Shown in pieces: positions 1-6,716 of a stretch of DNA of 7,737 nt. The position numbers and the translations under genes were made by a program. The notes below the pieces were generated by a model. The model saw only the letters and a list, made by a program, of their open reading frames with translations, did no database searches and had not been told where the DNA came from. The number at the start of each line of letters is the position of its first letter. The stretch's first letter is position 1. Source of the DNA: an uncultured Eubacteriales bacterium. GTDB taxonomy: Bacteria > Bacillota > Clostridia > Christensenellales > Christensenellaceae. The stretch is taken from NCBI GenBank assembly GCA_905193725.1, contig CAJJPW010000098.1:1-7737 (forward strand), written 5' to 3'.

Positions 1-300
1 TGCAAATACGCTGTTCAGCTTGCCTGTTTGGTAGTATTGTATTAGGCTTTGATCCACCTGCGCATATAAATTGGCTCCTGTACTCACCACATTATGTATG
101 GAGGACAGTTTGCTCTGCATATTGCTTATATTGCTTTTTAAGCTGCTCAGACGGCTGCTGATGGAGTAGCGCTGTAGAATTTTATAGTTGACGCCTAGCC
201 CAGCCACTGTGCTATAGCAGCTTTGCAGGGAAGACGTACCGTTGACTGCAAGATAAGATTGGCCTGAAACATAATCTGTATTGATCTTGGTATATGCCAT
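1..300 (-). CDS. N-terminal 100 residues of an unrecognised helical protein, candidate type VII substrate (partial)
   Basis: The reading frame opens with ATG at 300 and runs without a stop to the left edge, so only the first 100 residues are visible. A strong ribosome binding site (AGGAAAGGAG, 311-320) lies 10 nt upstream. The gene follows the 99-residue WXG-like gene after 31 nt and is probably in the same operon. The fragment starts MAYTKINTDYVSGQSYL, is rich in Ser, Asn and Gln, and has no signal peptide, membrane helix or WXG motif. Residues about 40-90 look like an amphipathic helix pair. Residues 49-65 resemble residues 19-35 of the upstream protein (8 of 17 identical, sharing KSN). I do not recognise the family. 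By position I infer a secreted effector or structural substrate whose N-terminus pairs with the small proteins upstream, as LXG-type toxins do. A short helical protein ending just outside the window is equally possible. The gene is secure; the role is not. Confidence 0.75.
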   Translation of the reverse strand, partial: MAYTKINTDYVSGQSYLAVNGTSSLQSCYSTVAGLGVNYKILQRYSISSRLSSLKSNISNMQSKLSSIHNVVSTGANLYAQVDQSLIQYYQTGKLNSVFA

Positions 301-310
301 TGCGCTCGCT

Positions 311-320
311 CTCCTTTCCT
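311..320 (-). promoter_or_regulatory. Ribosome binding site of the leftmost gene
   Basis: On the minus strand AGGAAAGGAG lies 10 nt before the ATG at 300. It supports translation of the truncated left-edge gene, which has no visible stop. Confidence 0.75.
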
Positions 321-331
321 GTAATTTTCTT

Positions 332-631
332 TTAAATACCTGCAAGGCTCGCTGCTCTACGGCGGGCCTCTTCTGCCGCCTCTTCTTCCCTGCGAATCTC
401 CTGTGCTGCCGTACGGATATCTGAGGCAATGGAATCCGCTGCAGAGGCCTGTTGCCCCAGCTCTCTAATCAGGTCATCTAAGGCGCTGTTTATGCTGTTC
501 ATCTCCTGCCCCTGCCAGGCTTGGTTGAGGTTGCTTTTATAGGAAGAGAGATTGCTCTTAATTCCCCTTAAGTCAGAGGCACAGCTGTTTAATCTGCTGG
601 CCTTATTGTAGGCGTCACTTACGCTAATCAT
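332..631 (-). CDS. WXG-like small helical protein with charged C-terminal tail, possible adaptor for a type VII substrate
   Basis: This 99-residue protein starts at ATG 631 behind a purine-rich site (GAGAGGGG). Length and layout match a helix-turn-helix WXG100-type protein. A Trp-Gln-Gly turn falls at residues 39-41 (AWQGQE), flanked by helices of about residues 5-36 and 44-78. The last 25 or so residues are unusual: a run of Ala, Glu and Arg (REEEAAEEARRRAA) that should form a highly charged helix. It lacks the Tyr-x-x-x-Glu/Gln ending found in the three WXG100 proteins upstream. It sits 27 nt after one WXG100 gene and 31 nt before the left-edge gene. WXG100 proteins are secreted as helical-hairpin dimers. 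Small helical partners encoded just before LXG toxins serve as targeting factors. I infer a partner or adaptor for the left-edge protein. It could instead be a divergent WXG100 substrate. Function is not proven. Confidence 0.8.
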   Translation of the reverse strand: MISVSDAYNKASRLNSCASDLRGIKSNLSSYKSNLNQAWQGQEMNSINSALDDLIRELGQQASAADSIASDIRTAAQEIRREEEAAEEARRRAASLAGI

Positions 632-658
632 TTGGTTTCCCCTCTCTATCTGCCCAAA

Positions 659-949
659 TTACAATCTCTGGGCGCTGGACAATACATTGCTCTGGGCCTG
701 CTCATATTCCTGGGCACTGCGCCGGAGGTATTGAGCATACTCCCGCGCTGTACTTACCAGTTCCTGCAAATTATCCTCAAATCCCGATACCTGATCTTTG
801 AATGTTTGGCTGTCCTTTCCCTGCCAAGACGCCAGAGTCCTAATTGCATTGAGTAATTGGCGATACGTCTGTTCGTAAGAGTTGGCTTCGGAATCCATCT
901 TTGTGGCAGCCGAAGTGAGAAGATTGGTTGTCACCTGAATATTACTCAT
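659..949 (-). CDS. WXG100 family type VII secretion protein (96 aa)
   Basis: This is a canonical ESAT-6/WXG100-like protein of 96 residues. It has a first helix (about residues 8-39), the WQG turn at 42-44, a second helix (about 47-88), and a Tyr-Glu-Gln-Ala-Gln stretch near the end that takes the place of the Tyr-x-x-x-Asp/Glu export motif. The start is the ATG at 949 (MSNIQVTT), preceded by AAGGGAG about 11 nt upstream. A longer frame from a TTG at 1030 is open, but it would translate an inverted repeat and has no family support. Compared with the 1396-1698 product, the first helix shares the pattern MD..A..YE..Y.QL, so the two look like paralogs. Members of this family are exported through EssC as homo- or heterodimers, either as substrates or as partners of larger effectors. 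A stem-loop separates this gene from the previous one. Confidence 0.92.
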   Translation of the reverse strand: MSNIQVTTNLLTSAATKMDSEANSYEQTYRQLLNAIRTLASWQGKDSQTFKDQVSGFEDNLQELVSTAREYAQYLRRSAQEYEQAQSNVLSSAQRL

Positions 950-971
950 GGATTGGTATGCTCCCTTCTTG

Positions 972-1028
972 GTTTTGCCCTTTTGAAAAAGCGCTCTGGC
1001 TTCTAGCTCCCTTTCAAAAGGGCAAAAC
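972..1028 (-). repeat. Perfect 17-bp inverted repeat between two WXG100 genes (intercistronic stem-loop)
   Basis: GTTTTGCCCTTTTGAAA at 972-988 is exactly complementary in reverse to 1012-1028, with a 23-nt loop. It fills most of the 111-nt gap between the WXG100 stop at 1061 and the next ATG at 949. All other gaps in this gene run are 27-36 nt. In the minus-strand transcript no T-run follows the second arm (CAAGAAGGG comes next), so it does not look like an intrinsic terminator. An mRNA stabiliser or processing site that sets different protein levels on its two sides is the likelier reading. A small mobile repeat is the alternative. Confidence 0.85.
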
Positions 1029-1060
1029 AAATCAAATTTGTCTGCCCCGGTCTTCCAGGA

Positions 1061-1363
1061 TTATTTGAAAGCGCTCGCGTTGTTGTTGATTGCAGTTTCT
1101 GTGCTTTCGTAGCTGGTTACTGTGTTATCCAAAAATTTAGCATAAGACTCTACAATTTGCTTGTAGTTTTCAAACACCGGCACTAAAGCATTGAACTTGC
1201 TGCGAATGGTCTCCGCCGCTGGGCTCTGCCATGTGGAAGAGAGGTCGTTCATCTGTTTTTTGATCTCGTTTAACCGCTCATCTAAGCTAGTATTAAGTGT
1301 GCGGATGGTTCCCGCTGTCTTTGATACTTCCGCCAGGGAAATGTGGATTCCTTCTACTGCCAT
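1061..1363 (-). CDS. WXG100 family protein with WQS instead of WQG (100 aa)
   Basis: This 100-residue protein starts at ATG 1363, with a perfect AGGAGGA site at 1371-1377 and a 7-nt spacer. It has the size and two-helix shape of WXG100 proteins. The turn reads Trp45-Gln46-Ser47-Pro48, so the glycine is replaced by serine. The C-terminal part carries SYESTE, a good match to the Tyr-x-x-x-Glu export motif of type VII substrates. It is the most divergent of the three full WXG100 proteins here and lies between the two more similar ones. WXG100 proteins of Firmicutes pass through the EssC channel as helical dimers. A divergent member beside canonical ones suggests, by inference only, a heterodimer partner. 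The gap to the upstream gene is 32 nt and the gap downstream is 111 nt with a stem-loop. Confidence 0.9.
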   Translation of the reverse strand: MAVEGIHISLAEVSKTAGTIRTLNTSLDERLNEIKKQMNDLSSTWQSPAAETIRSKFNALVPVFENYKQIVESYAKFLDNTVTSYESTETAINNNASAFK

Positions 1364-1395
1364 AATTCGTTCCTCCTATTCTCGTTTGGCTAGCA

Positions 1396-1698
1396 TTAGT
1401 TCGTCAAGCTTCTGGCTTGGGTAATGCGGTCTTCTTGCGTATTTCTGTAGCTGGTAGCGCTGTTCTTCAGAAATTCGGAATACTGGAGCATGAGAGCTTT
1501 CATCTGTTGAAAGTCATCCATAAATCCCTTGATCTGATTGACAAAAGCCACGTTGTCCGCTCCCTGCCAAGCTGCACCCATGCCGTCCACTTCGCTGAAG
1601 AGTTGGTTGTACTGTCTTTCGTACTCGCCGGCTTGGGTATCCATTTGAGAAGCAGCTGCTTCCAGTTTTGCAGGGTCTACAATAATTGTTGTTGCCAT
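1396..1698 (-). CDS. WXG100 family type VII secretion protein, EsxA-like (100 aa)
   Basis: This is a textbook WXG100 protein of 100 residues, starting at ATG 1698 behind AAAGGAGG (1707-1714, 8-nt spacer). Helix one spans about residues 8-40, the Trp44-Gln45-Gly46 turn follows, and helix two spans about 50-90. The C-terminus holds SYRNTQED, near the Tyr-x-x-x-Asp/Glu export signal. It is the first WXG100 gene after yukD (36-nt gap), the place where the main EsxA-type substrate is often encoded beside the secretion motor. It is probably the most highly expressed of the set, given its strong ribosome binding site. EsxA proteins are both substrates and activators of the motor. The equivalence to EsxA is by family and position, and no closer orthology can be claimed. 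Confidence 0.93.
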   Translation of the reverse strand: MATTIIVDPAKLEAAASQMDTQAGEYERQYNQLFSEVDGMGAAWQGADNVAFVNQIKGFMDDFQQMKALMLQYSEFLKNSATSYRNTQEDRITQARSLTN

Positions 1699-1734
1699 GT
1701 TTTTTTCCTCCTTTAAAAAATTGGATTGAGTGTT

Positions 1735-1986
1735 TTATATTAACATCAGCGACGAACCGTTTTTTAAGCCCAATTCGCACACCGAATAGTCAATATTTAG
1801 AATTTTTCCCGTGCTATAGTCGCAGAGCAGCGTATTCTCGCCTTCCTCATAACAGCCGTCCGAGAGGTCTGCAAATGCCTTAGATAGCAGCAGGATCACT
1901 TCTCTTATCTTAAGCTCCCGGGGAATTAACACGTCGTACGTAGTGCCTTCTGCCGGTACGTAAACTTCCGCAAGTATCTTATCCAT
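1735..1986 (-). CDS. yukD: YukD/EsaB-like ubiquitin-fold protein of the type VII secretion system
   Basis: This 83-residue protein has the length and pattern of YukD/EsaB: a beta-hairpin start (ILAEVYVPAEGTTYDVLIP), a central helix (about residues 26-42), and the typical ending ELGLKNGSSLMLI. YukD adopts a ubiquitin-like fold without the C-terminal Gly-Gly used for conjugation, and none is present here. In Bacillus and Staphylococcus it is a cytosolic component needed for secretion or its regulation, working with EssC. The ATG at 1986 overlaps the end of essC by 8 nt, and its purine-rich ribosome binding site (GAGAGGGGGAT) lies inside the last essC codons. The two genes are therefore almost certainly translationally coupled. 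Confidence 0.9.
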   Translation of the reverse strand: MDKILAEVYVPAEGTTYDVLIPRELKIREVILLLSKAFADLSDGCYEEGENTLLCDYSTGKILNIDYSVCELGLKNGSSLMLI

Positions 1987-4900
1987 CGCTATCCCCCTCT
2001 CTTGGGTCAGCCAGCAATTTTACGAGCTGTGGCTTGCCGTTTGACACAATGTATCCAAAGTCATTTTCCAGTTCCTCATAGAGCTGGTTGGTGATTTTTG
2101 CAATTTTCAGCTGGTATTGGTCGGCAATTCCGCCACCAATCCAAATGCCTCGGTTGAGCGTCCCCAATGCCTTAAACCAAGGCTCAAAGGAAAATGAGGC
2201 GATTTGATCTGCCTGGGCAGTAAAGAGGAAGGTAATCCCAAATGTGATCTGGCACTTCTCCAACATCAATTTGAATTTGTCCAGCGCATCTTCACTTAGC
2301 GACTCTCGCAATACCGATAGGCCGTGCACCAACAAGATCCTCTTTTCAAAGGAGGGAATTGGCCGGTTTTGTTCCTTTGCCTCTTTCCACGTGTTGTGTC
2401 GATATACCAGTTCTTGGAACCACTCGTCAATTTCCTTGTCCAATTTATCCACTACTAGGCGCATGTTTTCCCCAGAAACCTCAAGGCTTCGGTTGGGGTC
2501 TATCACGGTCAAAGGGATTTGCCCATCTGCTGCAATGACACCGCATAGAGCGGAGATGAATCCCGTGCTGTCTGAGCGGGACATCACAAAGGTGATCATC
2601 TGTTTTTCAAAGGGATAGCTGCACACCTGCAGTGTATTTTTATCCACTCCTACAGGGTACTGTGCGATCTTTTCCTTGGGCAGGTAGTCCCTTACAAATT
2701 CTAGATCCACCTTCTCCGGCAGAATTGGCACCTTAGGCGCACCTGGCCCTTTCCACTGCTGCTGCAATTGTTTTGCATATTGGCGGATATAGTCCATTAC
2801 AGGCTCTTGCTCCGATGCAAACGCCAGTTGGAATTCATAGACGTTATCCTGTTTTAAAATGCCTCTGCCCTTCATCTTCGCTGGGTACGTTCCCCCAACG
2901 CTGCCTAAAATGCCCGAGTACTCCGACTGGTCGTTCAGCTGTAACACCAGAAGCTGCCTGAAGTTCTGCATCATTCGGTAGCGCACTGCATTGGTCGTGA
3001 GGGCTGTGAGGACAAAGTAGATTCCATATTTAGTACCCTCTCGAGTCAGGTAACTCACCTGTTCTTCTAAGTCGTCGAAATTCTCGCTAAAGCCGGAGTA
3101 GTTTTGGATTCCCACCACAATGGATGGCATCTTCTCTCCCCCTTGGCGAACCATGGAGAGAAAATCTCCGCCGTACTCTGCGCAGACCTTTTTGCGCTGC
3201 TCGATCTCCGTCGTGAGCATCTTAAATAGATTCACCACTTTCTCTCGCTCGTAGGAGAAGAGTACATCTCCCACTTGCGGCGCCTGGGCAAAGCACTTCA
3301 GCACTTCAGAGCCAAAGTCCAACAGGTAGAGATTCACTTCCTGGGCCGTATAGTGTTTCAGCAGAGAGTAGCACATAGTGGTGAGAAAGGTGGTCTTTCC
3401 ACTGCCTGCTGAACCGTAGACGATCACATTGCCCTCTTGGGTCAATGGCAAATAAAGGGGTTTTTGACATTGGTTCATTGGGTCATCCAGCATGCCAATG
3501 AGGGGCATCAATACGCCGGGCTCTGGCCTTTCCGCTGGATACTGTTCCTCCAGCTCCTCTACAAGTGGCCTAGGCGGCATGGGTGGCAACCACAGTGGCT
3601 TTACCTGAATTTCCTCTTCCTGTGCCAGCTGTGCCAAATACTGGGTAATACTGTCCAGTTGTTTTTCCTTTTTGGCCTTTGTCTGTTTTTTTCGCTCAAT
3701 CTCCACCTGTTTGATTACCCTGCCTATGGGATCCAGCACTGCAATGCTCAGGTCCTTTTTGGTCTCCACCCGGTCAGAGGGTTCGTAGGCTGCGCCGGAC
3801 CATGCAGATTGCCCCAGCTCAAAAATCTCGTTATATCCCACCTGTAGGTAAAAGCGTCCGGTGTCTGTCAGCTCTGCCGCATCCGGCCTTTTGAGCATAT
3901 CCATGCTGTCCGCCTTTTCCTGCACTTTCAGGCATACCCGAAAACGGCTGTTACTCCAGATTTGATCGTCTACCACACCTGCTGGTTTTTGTGTCGCCAG
4001 TATCAGGTGGACGCCTAGGCTCCGCCCAATGCGGGCCGCGCTGATGAGCTGTTGCATAAACTCCGGCTGCTGGGTCTTGAGCTCTGCAAATTCGTCTGAG
4101 ATGATAAACAGATGTTGGAGGGGCTCTTTGACTGTGCCCTCTCTGTAGAGCCTCTGGTATTTATAGATGTCGATGTTGCTCACACCAATGGCCTTGCTAG
4201 TGGCGCTAAAAATCGCCTGCCTGCGCTTTAGCTCGCTCTGTATGGAGATGAGGGATCGGTTGACTGCTGCCCCATCTAAGTTAGTAATAATTCCAGCTGT
4301 ATGAGGCAAATTTTCAAAGGCCTTGGCCATGCCGCCTCCCTTATAGTCGATGAGAATAAATGCCACCTCGTAGGGATGGTAGTTTACTGCCATAGAGAGA
4401 ATGTACGTCATGATAAATTCGCTTTTGCCCGATCCCGTCATTCCAGCCACTAGCCCATGGGGTCCATGGAATTTTTCGTGCAGATCCAGCTTAAAGAGGT
4501 CTCCTTGTCTATCGACTCCAACCGCCGTCTCTAGTGTCTTAGTAGGGTCGTTTTCCCTCCAACGGGTAAGCGGGTTGAGATGCTCAATTTTCCCCACCCC
4601 AAACAGCTCTAGAAAAGTGATCATCTTGGGCAGTACATAGGCGCTGGCCATGGTGTTCAATCGAATATTGCCCAAAGCAGTGCCCAGTTGGATGCAGGGT
4701 GCCAGTGGTTGAAAATCCGGCTGGAAAATCTGATATTGGCCGTAAATGTCTTTTTTATTGTAAAATCGGCTCTCCACCTCTCCTAAGTCCACCACAGTAT
4801 CACACTCTTTGGGAAGGTTGTTGATGGTGTCGTAAAGAGCTATCAAACTAAATCCCCTTGGCTCCTTTAATTTTAACAGGGCGGTTACCAGTTCCGATTT

Positions 4901-6568
4901 GTTGGAGAGTTCCCTATCCATGGCAAATACCACATAGTGAGGCAGCAGCGTCTCTGGATCATCCTCCGCCTCCCTCGCTGCTAAAAGCCGGTTTAAATGA
5001 GCCGAGATCTCTTTCATCTCTCCGGGATTAGATGCCATAAATCGGATGGTTTTTTCATTGTCCCATACATGGGGAATCCACTTCAAAAAGGACACTTGTT
5101 CTTTCTCTCTTGGATTAAAGAAAAATACCAGCTTTACATCATCATAACTGTGCAAGGCAACAAGTTGCAGAATAATGCCCCGTACAAGTCCCAGCACACG
5201 ATCCCTGTTACCTACAATGCCTACAATACCTTGATCTTTTAAGGAGGTCGTAACAGGAACCTGGCTGAGAATCTGGGGCTGTTCTGCTAATTTATATAAG
5301 TTGTTTTGGAGGATATCATCTTCTAATACAAAGCGTTTTTCTGGGAATTTGAGCTCTAAGTCCATGGGCAAATCTCCAATTCCCAGGCGGATTTTTAGAA
5401 AATCGTTGTGGGTGTCCATGCGCTCCCACAAATTTCTCTTCTGCTGCAAGATGCGTTGCCCACATTCTTCTAATGAGCTAAAGTTCTCTTTGAGGATTTC
5501 TTTTTGTAAATAGGATTCTTCGGCAATCTCTTGGCGTTTCTGTTCCAGATAAGCGTTGTATTTCTTTTGGCGTTCCTGCTCATGTAGGCGCCTTTTTCGC
5601 TTTTCAAACATTTTGGTCAGGATGGGCCACAAAATGGTACCGCAGAGCATGCTGCCTGCCATCACTAAAGAGGGAATCGCCTGTTTGATATCTCCTCCCG
5701 AGCTCACTACATTGTAATAGCTAAATAGCCCAGTAAATAGAGATGCCATTCCCATAGTCAAAGAGGGCCCTAGCATCAGCATCAACGGGGTTGCCTCTGG
5801 CGTGCCCAAAGGGGGTGGTGGGTCAATGGTGATTACCGCCGTCTTGACATCCCGTTTAAAGCGTGGAGAGCGGTAAAACACCTCATCCTCTGCCTGTATC
5901 TCCTCCTCTTCCATCTCTTCTCGATCTGGCTCTGCCTCTAATAGAGATTGAAGCGGTGTTAGAGTATTGTGGTCAAAGCTGACTTTTTGGTCTGGGTTGT
6001 TGATGGCGAGAAATCCATTGCCCACAATGAGTTTGAGGCCGACAATGTATATCACATCTCCTGGCTTTAACTCCACTGTCTGCACTCGATGTCCGTTGAC
6101 AAATGTGCCATTGGAGCTGTTAAGGTCTGTCAGCATCAGCTTTTGGTTGACAACTACCAACTCTGCATGGTGGGAGGAAGTAAATCTGCTCTGATAGACA
6201 ATAGTATTCTCTTCCTTTCGCCCGATGGTGATGACAGCGTCTGGCTGGAAGAGTATCTTTTGATAGATCTTTCGGTCGTCAGTGATGGGCTCAGCAAACA
6301 GCAGGTAAGTCTCATCTGTCAGTCGATCATATAGGTTGTAGAAATTCATAGGCTCAATGGCAATGGACTTGATCTTTTGGTTGCTCCCATCCCTCACTTC
6401 TACCTTCCGGTTGGATTTGAGCACCCATTGGCCGTCAATTCCCTCTACAGTTACCAATTCTCTTGCCGTTTCTCTCTCGTCCAGACAGGTGATCCAAAAT
6501 TGGCCGCTGACTTTAGCAGATAATACTAATCGATTGATGCGCGTCTTTTGCATTAACGTCAGCTGCAA
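1979..6568 (-). CDS. essC: EssC-type FtsK/SpoIIIE ATPase, motor of the type VIIb secretion system (1529 aa)
   Basis: EssC is the membrane motor that recognises WXG100 substrates and drives their export. From the TTG start the protein has 1529 residues, close to known EssC. Domains in order: a divergent forkhead-associated (FHA)-like segment (1-95); a canonical FHA domain (about 100-190) with IGR at 115-117, SSHH at 131-134 and NSSNGTFVNG at 150-159; an acidic linker (211-229); two transmembrane helices (about 260-285 and 298-321); a basic helical stretch (322-382); and three ATPase modules. Module 1 is intact: GMTGSGKS at 709-716, and Walker B IISDEF with Asp825 and Glu826. Module 2 has GSAGSGKT at 1052-1059, but its Walker B strand reads VVGIQNY with no acid. 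Module 3 is degenerate, with Gly1336 where the Walker lysine should be. TTG at 6568 is chosen because AGGAGGTGA lies 8 nt upstream. The frame stays open to 6682 but would cross a terminator hairpin. It is the first gene of the apparent operon. Confidence 0.96.
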   Translation of the reverse strand: MQLTLMQKTRINRLVLSAKVSGQFWITCLDERETARELVTVEGIDGQWVLKSNRKVEVRDGSNQKIKSIAIEPMNFYNLYDRLTDETYLLFAEPITDDRKIYQKILFQPDAVITIGRKEENTIVYQSRFTSSHHAELVVVNQKLMLTDLNSSNGTFVNGHRVQTVELKPGDVIYIVGLKLIVGNGFLAINNPDQKVSFDHNTLTPLQSLLEAEPDREEMEEEEIQAEDEVFYRSPRFKRDVKTAVITIDPPPPLGTPEATPLMLMLGPSLTMGMASLFTGLFSYYNVVSSGGDIKQAIPSLVMAGSMLCGTILWPILTKMFEKRKRRLHEQERQKKYNAYLEQKRQEIAEESYLQKEILKENFSSLEECGQRILQQKRNLWERMDTHNDFLKIRLGIGDLPMDLELKFPEKRFVLEDDILQNNLYKLAEQPQILSQVPVTTSLKDQGIVGIVGNRDRVLGLVRGIILQLVALHSYDDVKLVFFFNPREKEQVSFLKWIPHVWDNEKTIRFMASNPGEMKEISAHLNRLLAAREAEDDPETLLPHYVVFAMDRELSNKSELVTALLKLKEPRGFSLIALYDTINNLPKECDTVVDLGEVESRFYNKKDIYGQYQIFQPDFQPLAPCIQLGTALGNIRLNTMASAYVLPKMITFLELFGVGKIEHLNPLTRWRENDPTKTLETAVGVDRQGDLFKLDLHEKFHGPHGLVAGMTGSGKSEFIMTYILSMAVNYHPYEVAFILIDYKGGGMAKAFENLPHTAGIITNLDGAAVNRSLISIQSELKRRQAIFSATSKAIGVSNIDIYKYQRLYREGTVKEPLQHLFIISDEFAELKTQQPEFMQQLISAARIGRSLGVHLILATQKPAGVVDDQIWSNSRFRVCLKVQEKADSMDMLKRPDAAELTDTGRFYLQVGYNEIFELGQSAWSGAAYEPSDRVETKKDLSIAVLDPIGRVIKQVEIERKKQTKAKKEKQLDSITQYLAQLAQEEEIQVKPLWLPPMPPRPLVEELEEQYPAERPEPGVLMPLIGMLDDPMNQCQKPLYLPLTQEGNVIVYGSAGSGKTTFLTTMCYSLLKHYTAQEVNLYLLDFGSEVLKCFAQAPQVGDVLFSYEREKVVNLFKMLTTEIEQRKKVCAEYGGDFLSMVRQGGEKMPSIVVGIQNYSGFSENFDDLEEQVSYLTREGTKYGIYFVLTALTTNAVRYRMMQNFRQLLVLQLNDQSEYSGILGSVGGTYPAKMKGRGILKQDNVYEFQLAFASEQEPVMDYIRQYAKQLQQQWKGPGAPKVPILPEKVDLEFVRDYLPKEKIAQYPVGVDKNTLQVCSYPFEKQMITFVMSRSDSTGFISALCGVIAADGQIPLTVIDPNRSLEVSGENMRLVVDKLDKEIDEWFQELVYRHNTWKEAKEQNRPIPSFEKRILLVHGLSVLRESLSEDALDKFKLMLEKCQITFGITFLFTAQADQIASFSFEPWFKALGTLNRGIWIGGGIADQYQLKIAKITNQLYEELENDFGYIVSNGKPQLVKLLADPREGDSDG

Positions 6569-6573
6569 TTTGT

Positions 6574-6582
6574 TCACCTCCT
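6574..6582 (-). promoter_or_regulatory. Shine-Dalgarno sequence that sets the essC TTG start
   Basis: The minus strand reads AGGAGGTGA here. Its AGGAGG core (6577-6582) is followed by an 8-nt spacer and TTG at 6568-6566. The next in-frame ATG (6553) would be 23 nt from the core, too far. The site therefore selects TTG as the start codon, with protein MQLTLMQKTR. Confidence 0.85.
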
Positions 6583-6670
6583 GCTCTCGATTTTCTGGAT
6601 TTATATAAGACCTTTTTAATAATTTTCTCGTAAAAACCGTATAATGAATTTGCTTTTCTAAATATATTTT

Positions 6671-6707
6671 AAAAAAACACACCCTGCCTTACGAGCAAAG
6701 CTGTGTT
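6671..6707 (-). terminator. Intrinsic terminator-like hairpin in the essC upstream region (possible attenuator)
   Basis: On the minus strand AACACA (6707-6702), a bulged G, and CTTTGC (6700-6695) pair with GCAGGG (6687-6682) and TGTGTT (6681-6676) around a 7-nt loop. That gives 12 pairs, two of them G-U. Seven T residues (6677-6671) follow, sharing two with the stem. On the plus strand no T-run follows, so it acts only toward essC. It sits about 100 nt before the essC start. It either ends a short upstream transcript or serves as a conditional terminator in the essC leader. Confidence 0.65.
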
Positions 6708-6716
6708 ATCTTTGTG

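Noticed and set aside
950..1030. Longer N-terminus (123 residues) for the WXG100 gene at 659, starting at TTG 1030
   Set aside because: The extra 27 residues are translated from the inverted repeat and have no family counterpart. ATG 949 has a good ribosome binding site and gives the normal 96-residue length.
1514..1780. Minus-strand frame of 88 codons overlapping the WXG100 and yukD genes
   Set aside because: It overlaps two confidently assigned genes in another frame and lacks a ribosome binding site and any recognisable domain.
3437..3847. Plus-strand open frame of 136 codons opposite essC
   Set aside because: It is antisense to conserved EssC coding sequence, has a composition typical of a shadow frame, and shows no independent evidence.
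6569..6682. EssC extension of 38 residues from 6682
   Set aside because: It would begin inside the terminator-like hairpin with no ribosome binding site. TTG 6568 has AGGAGGTGA at ideal spacing.
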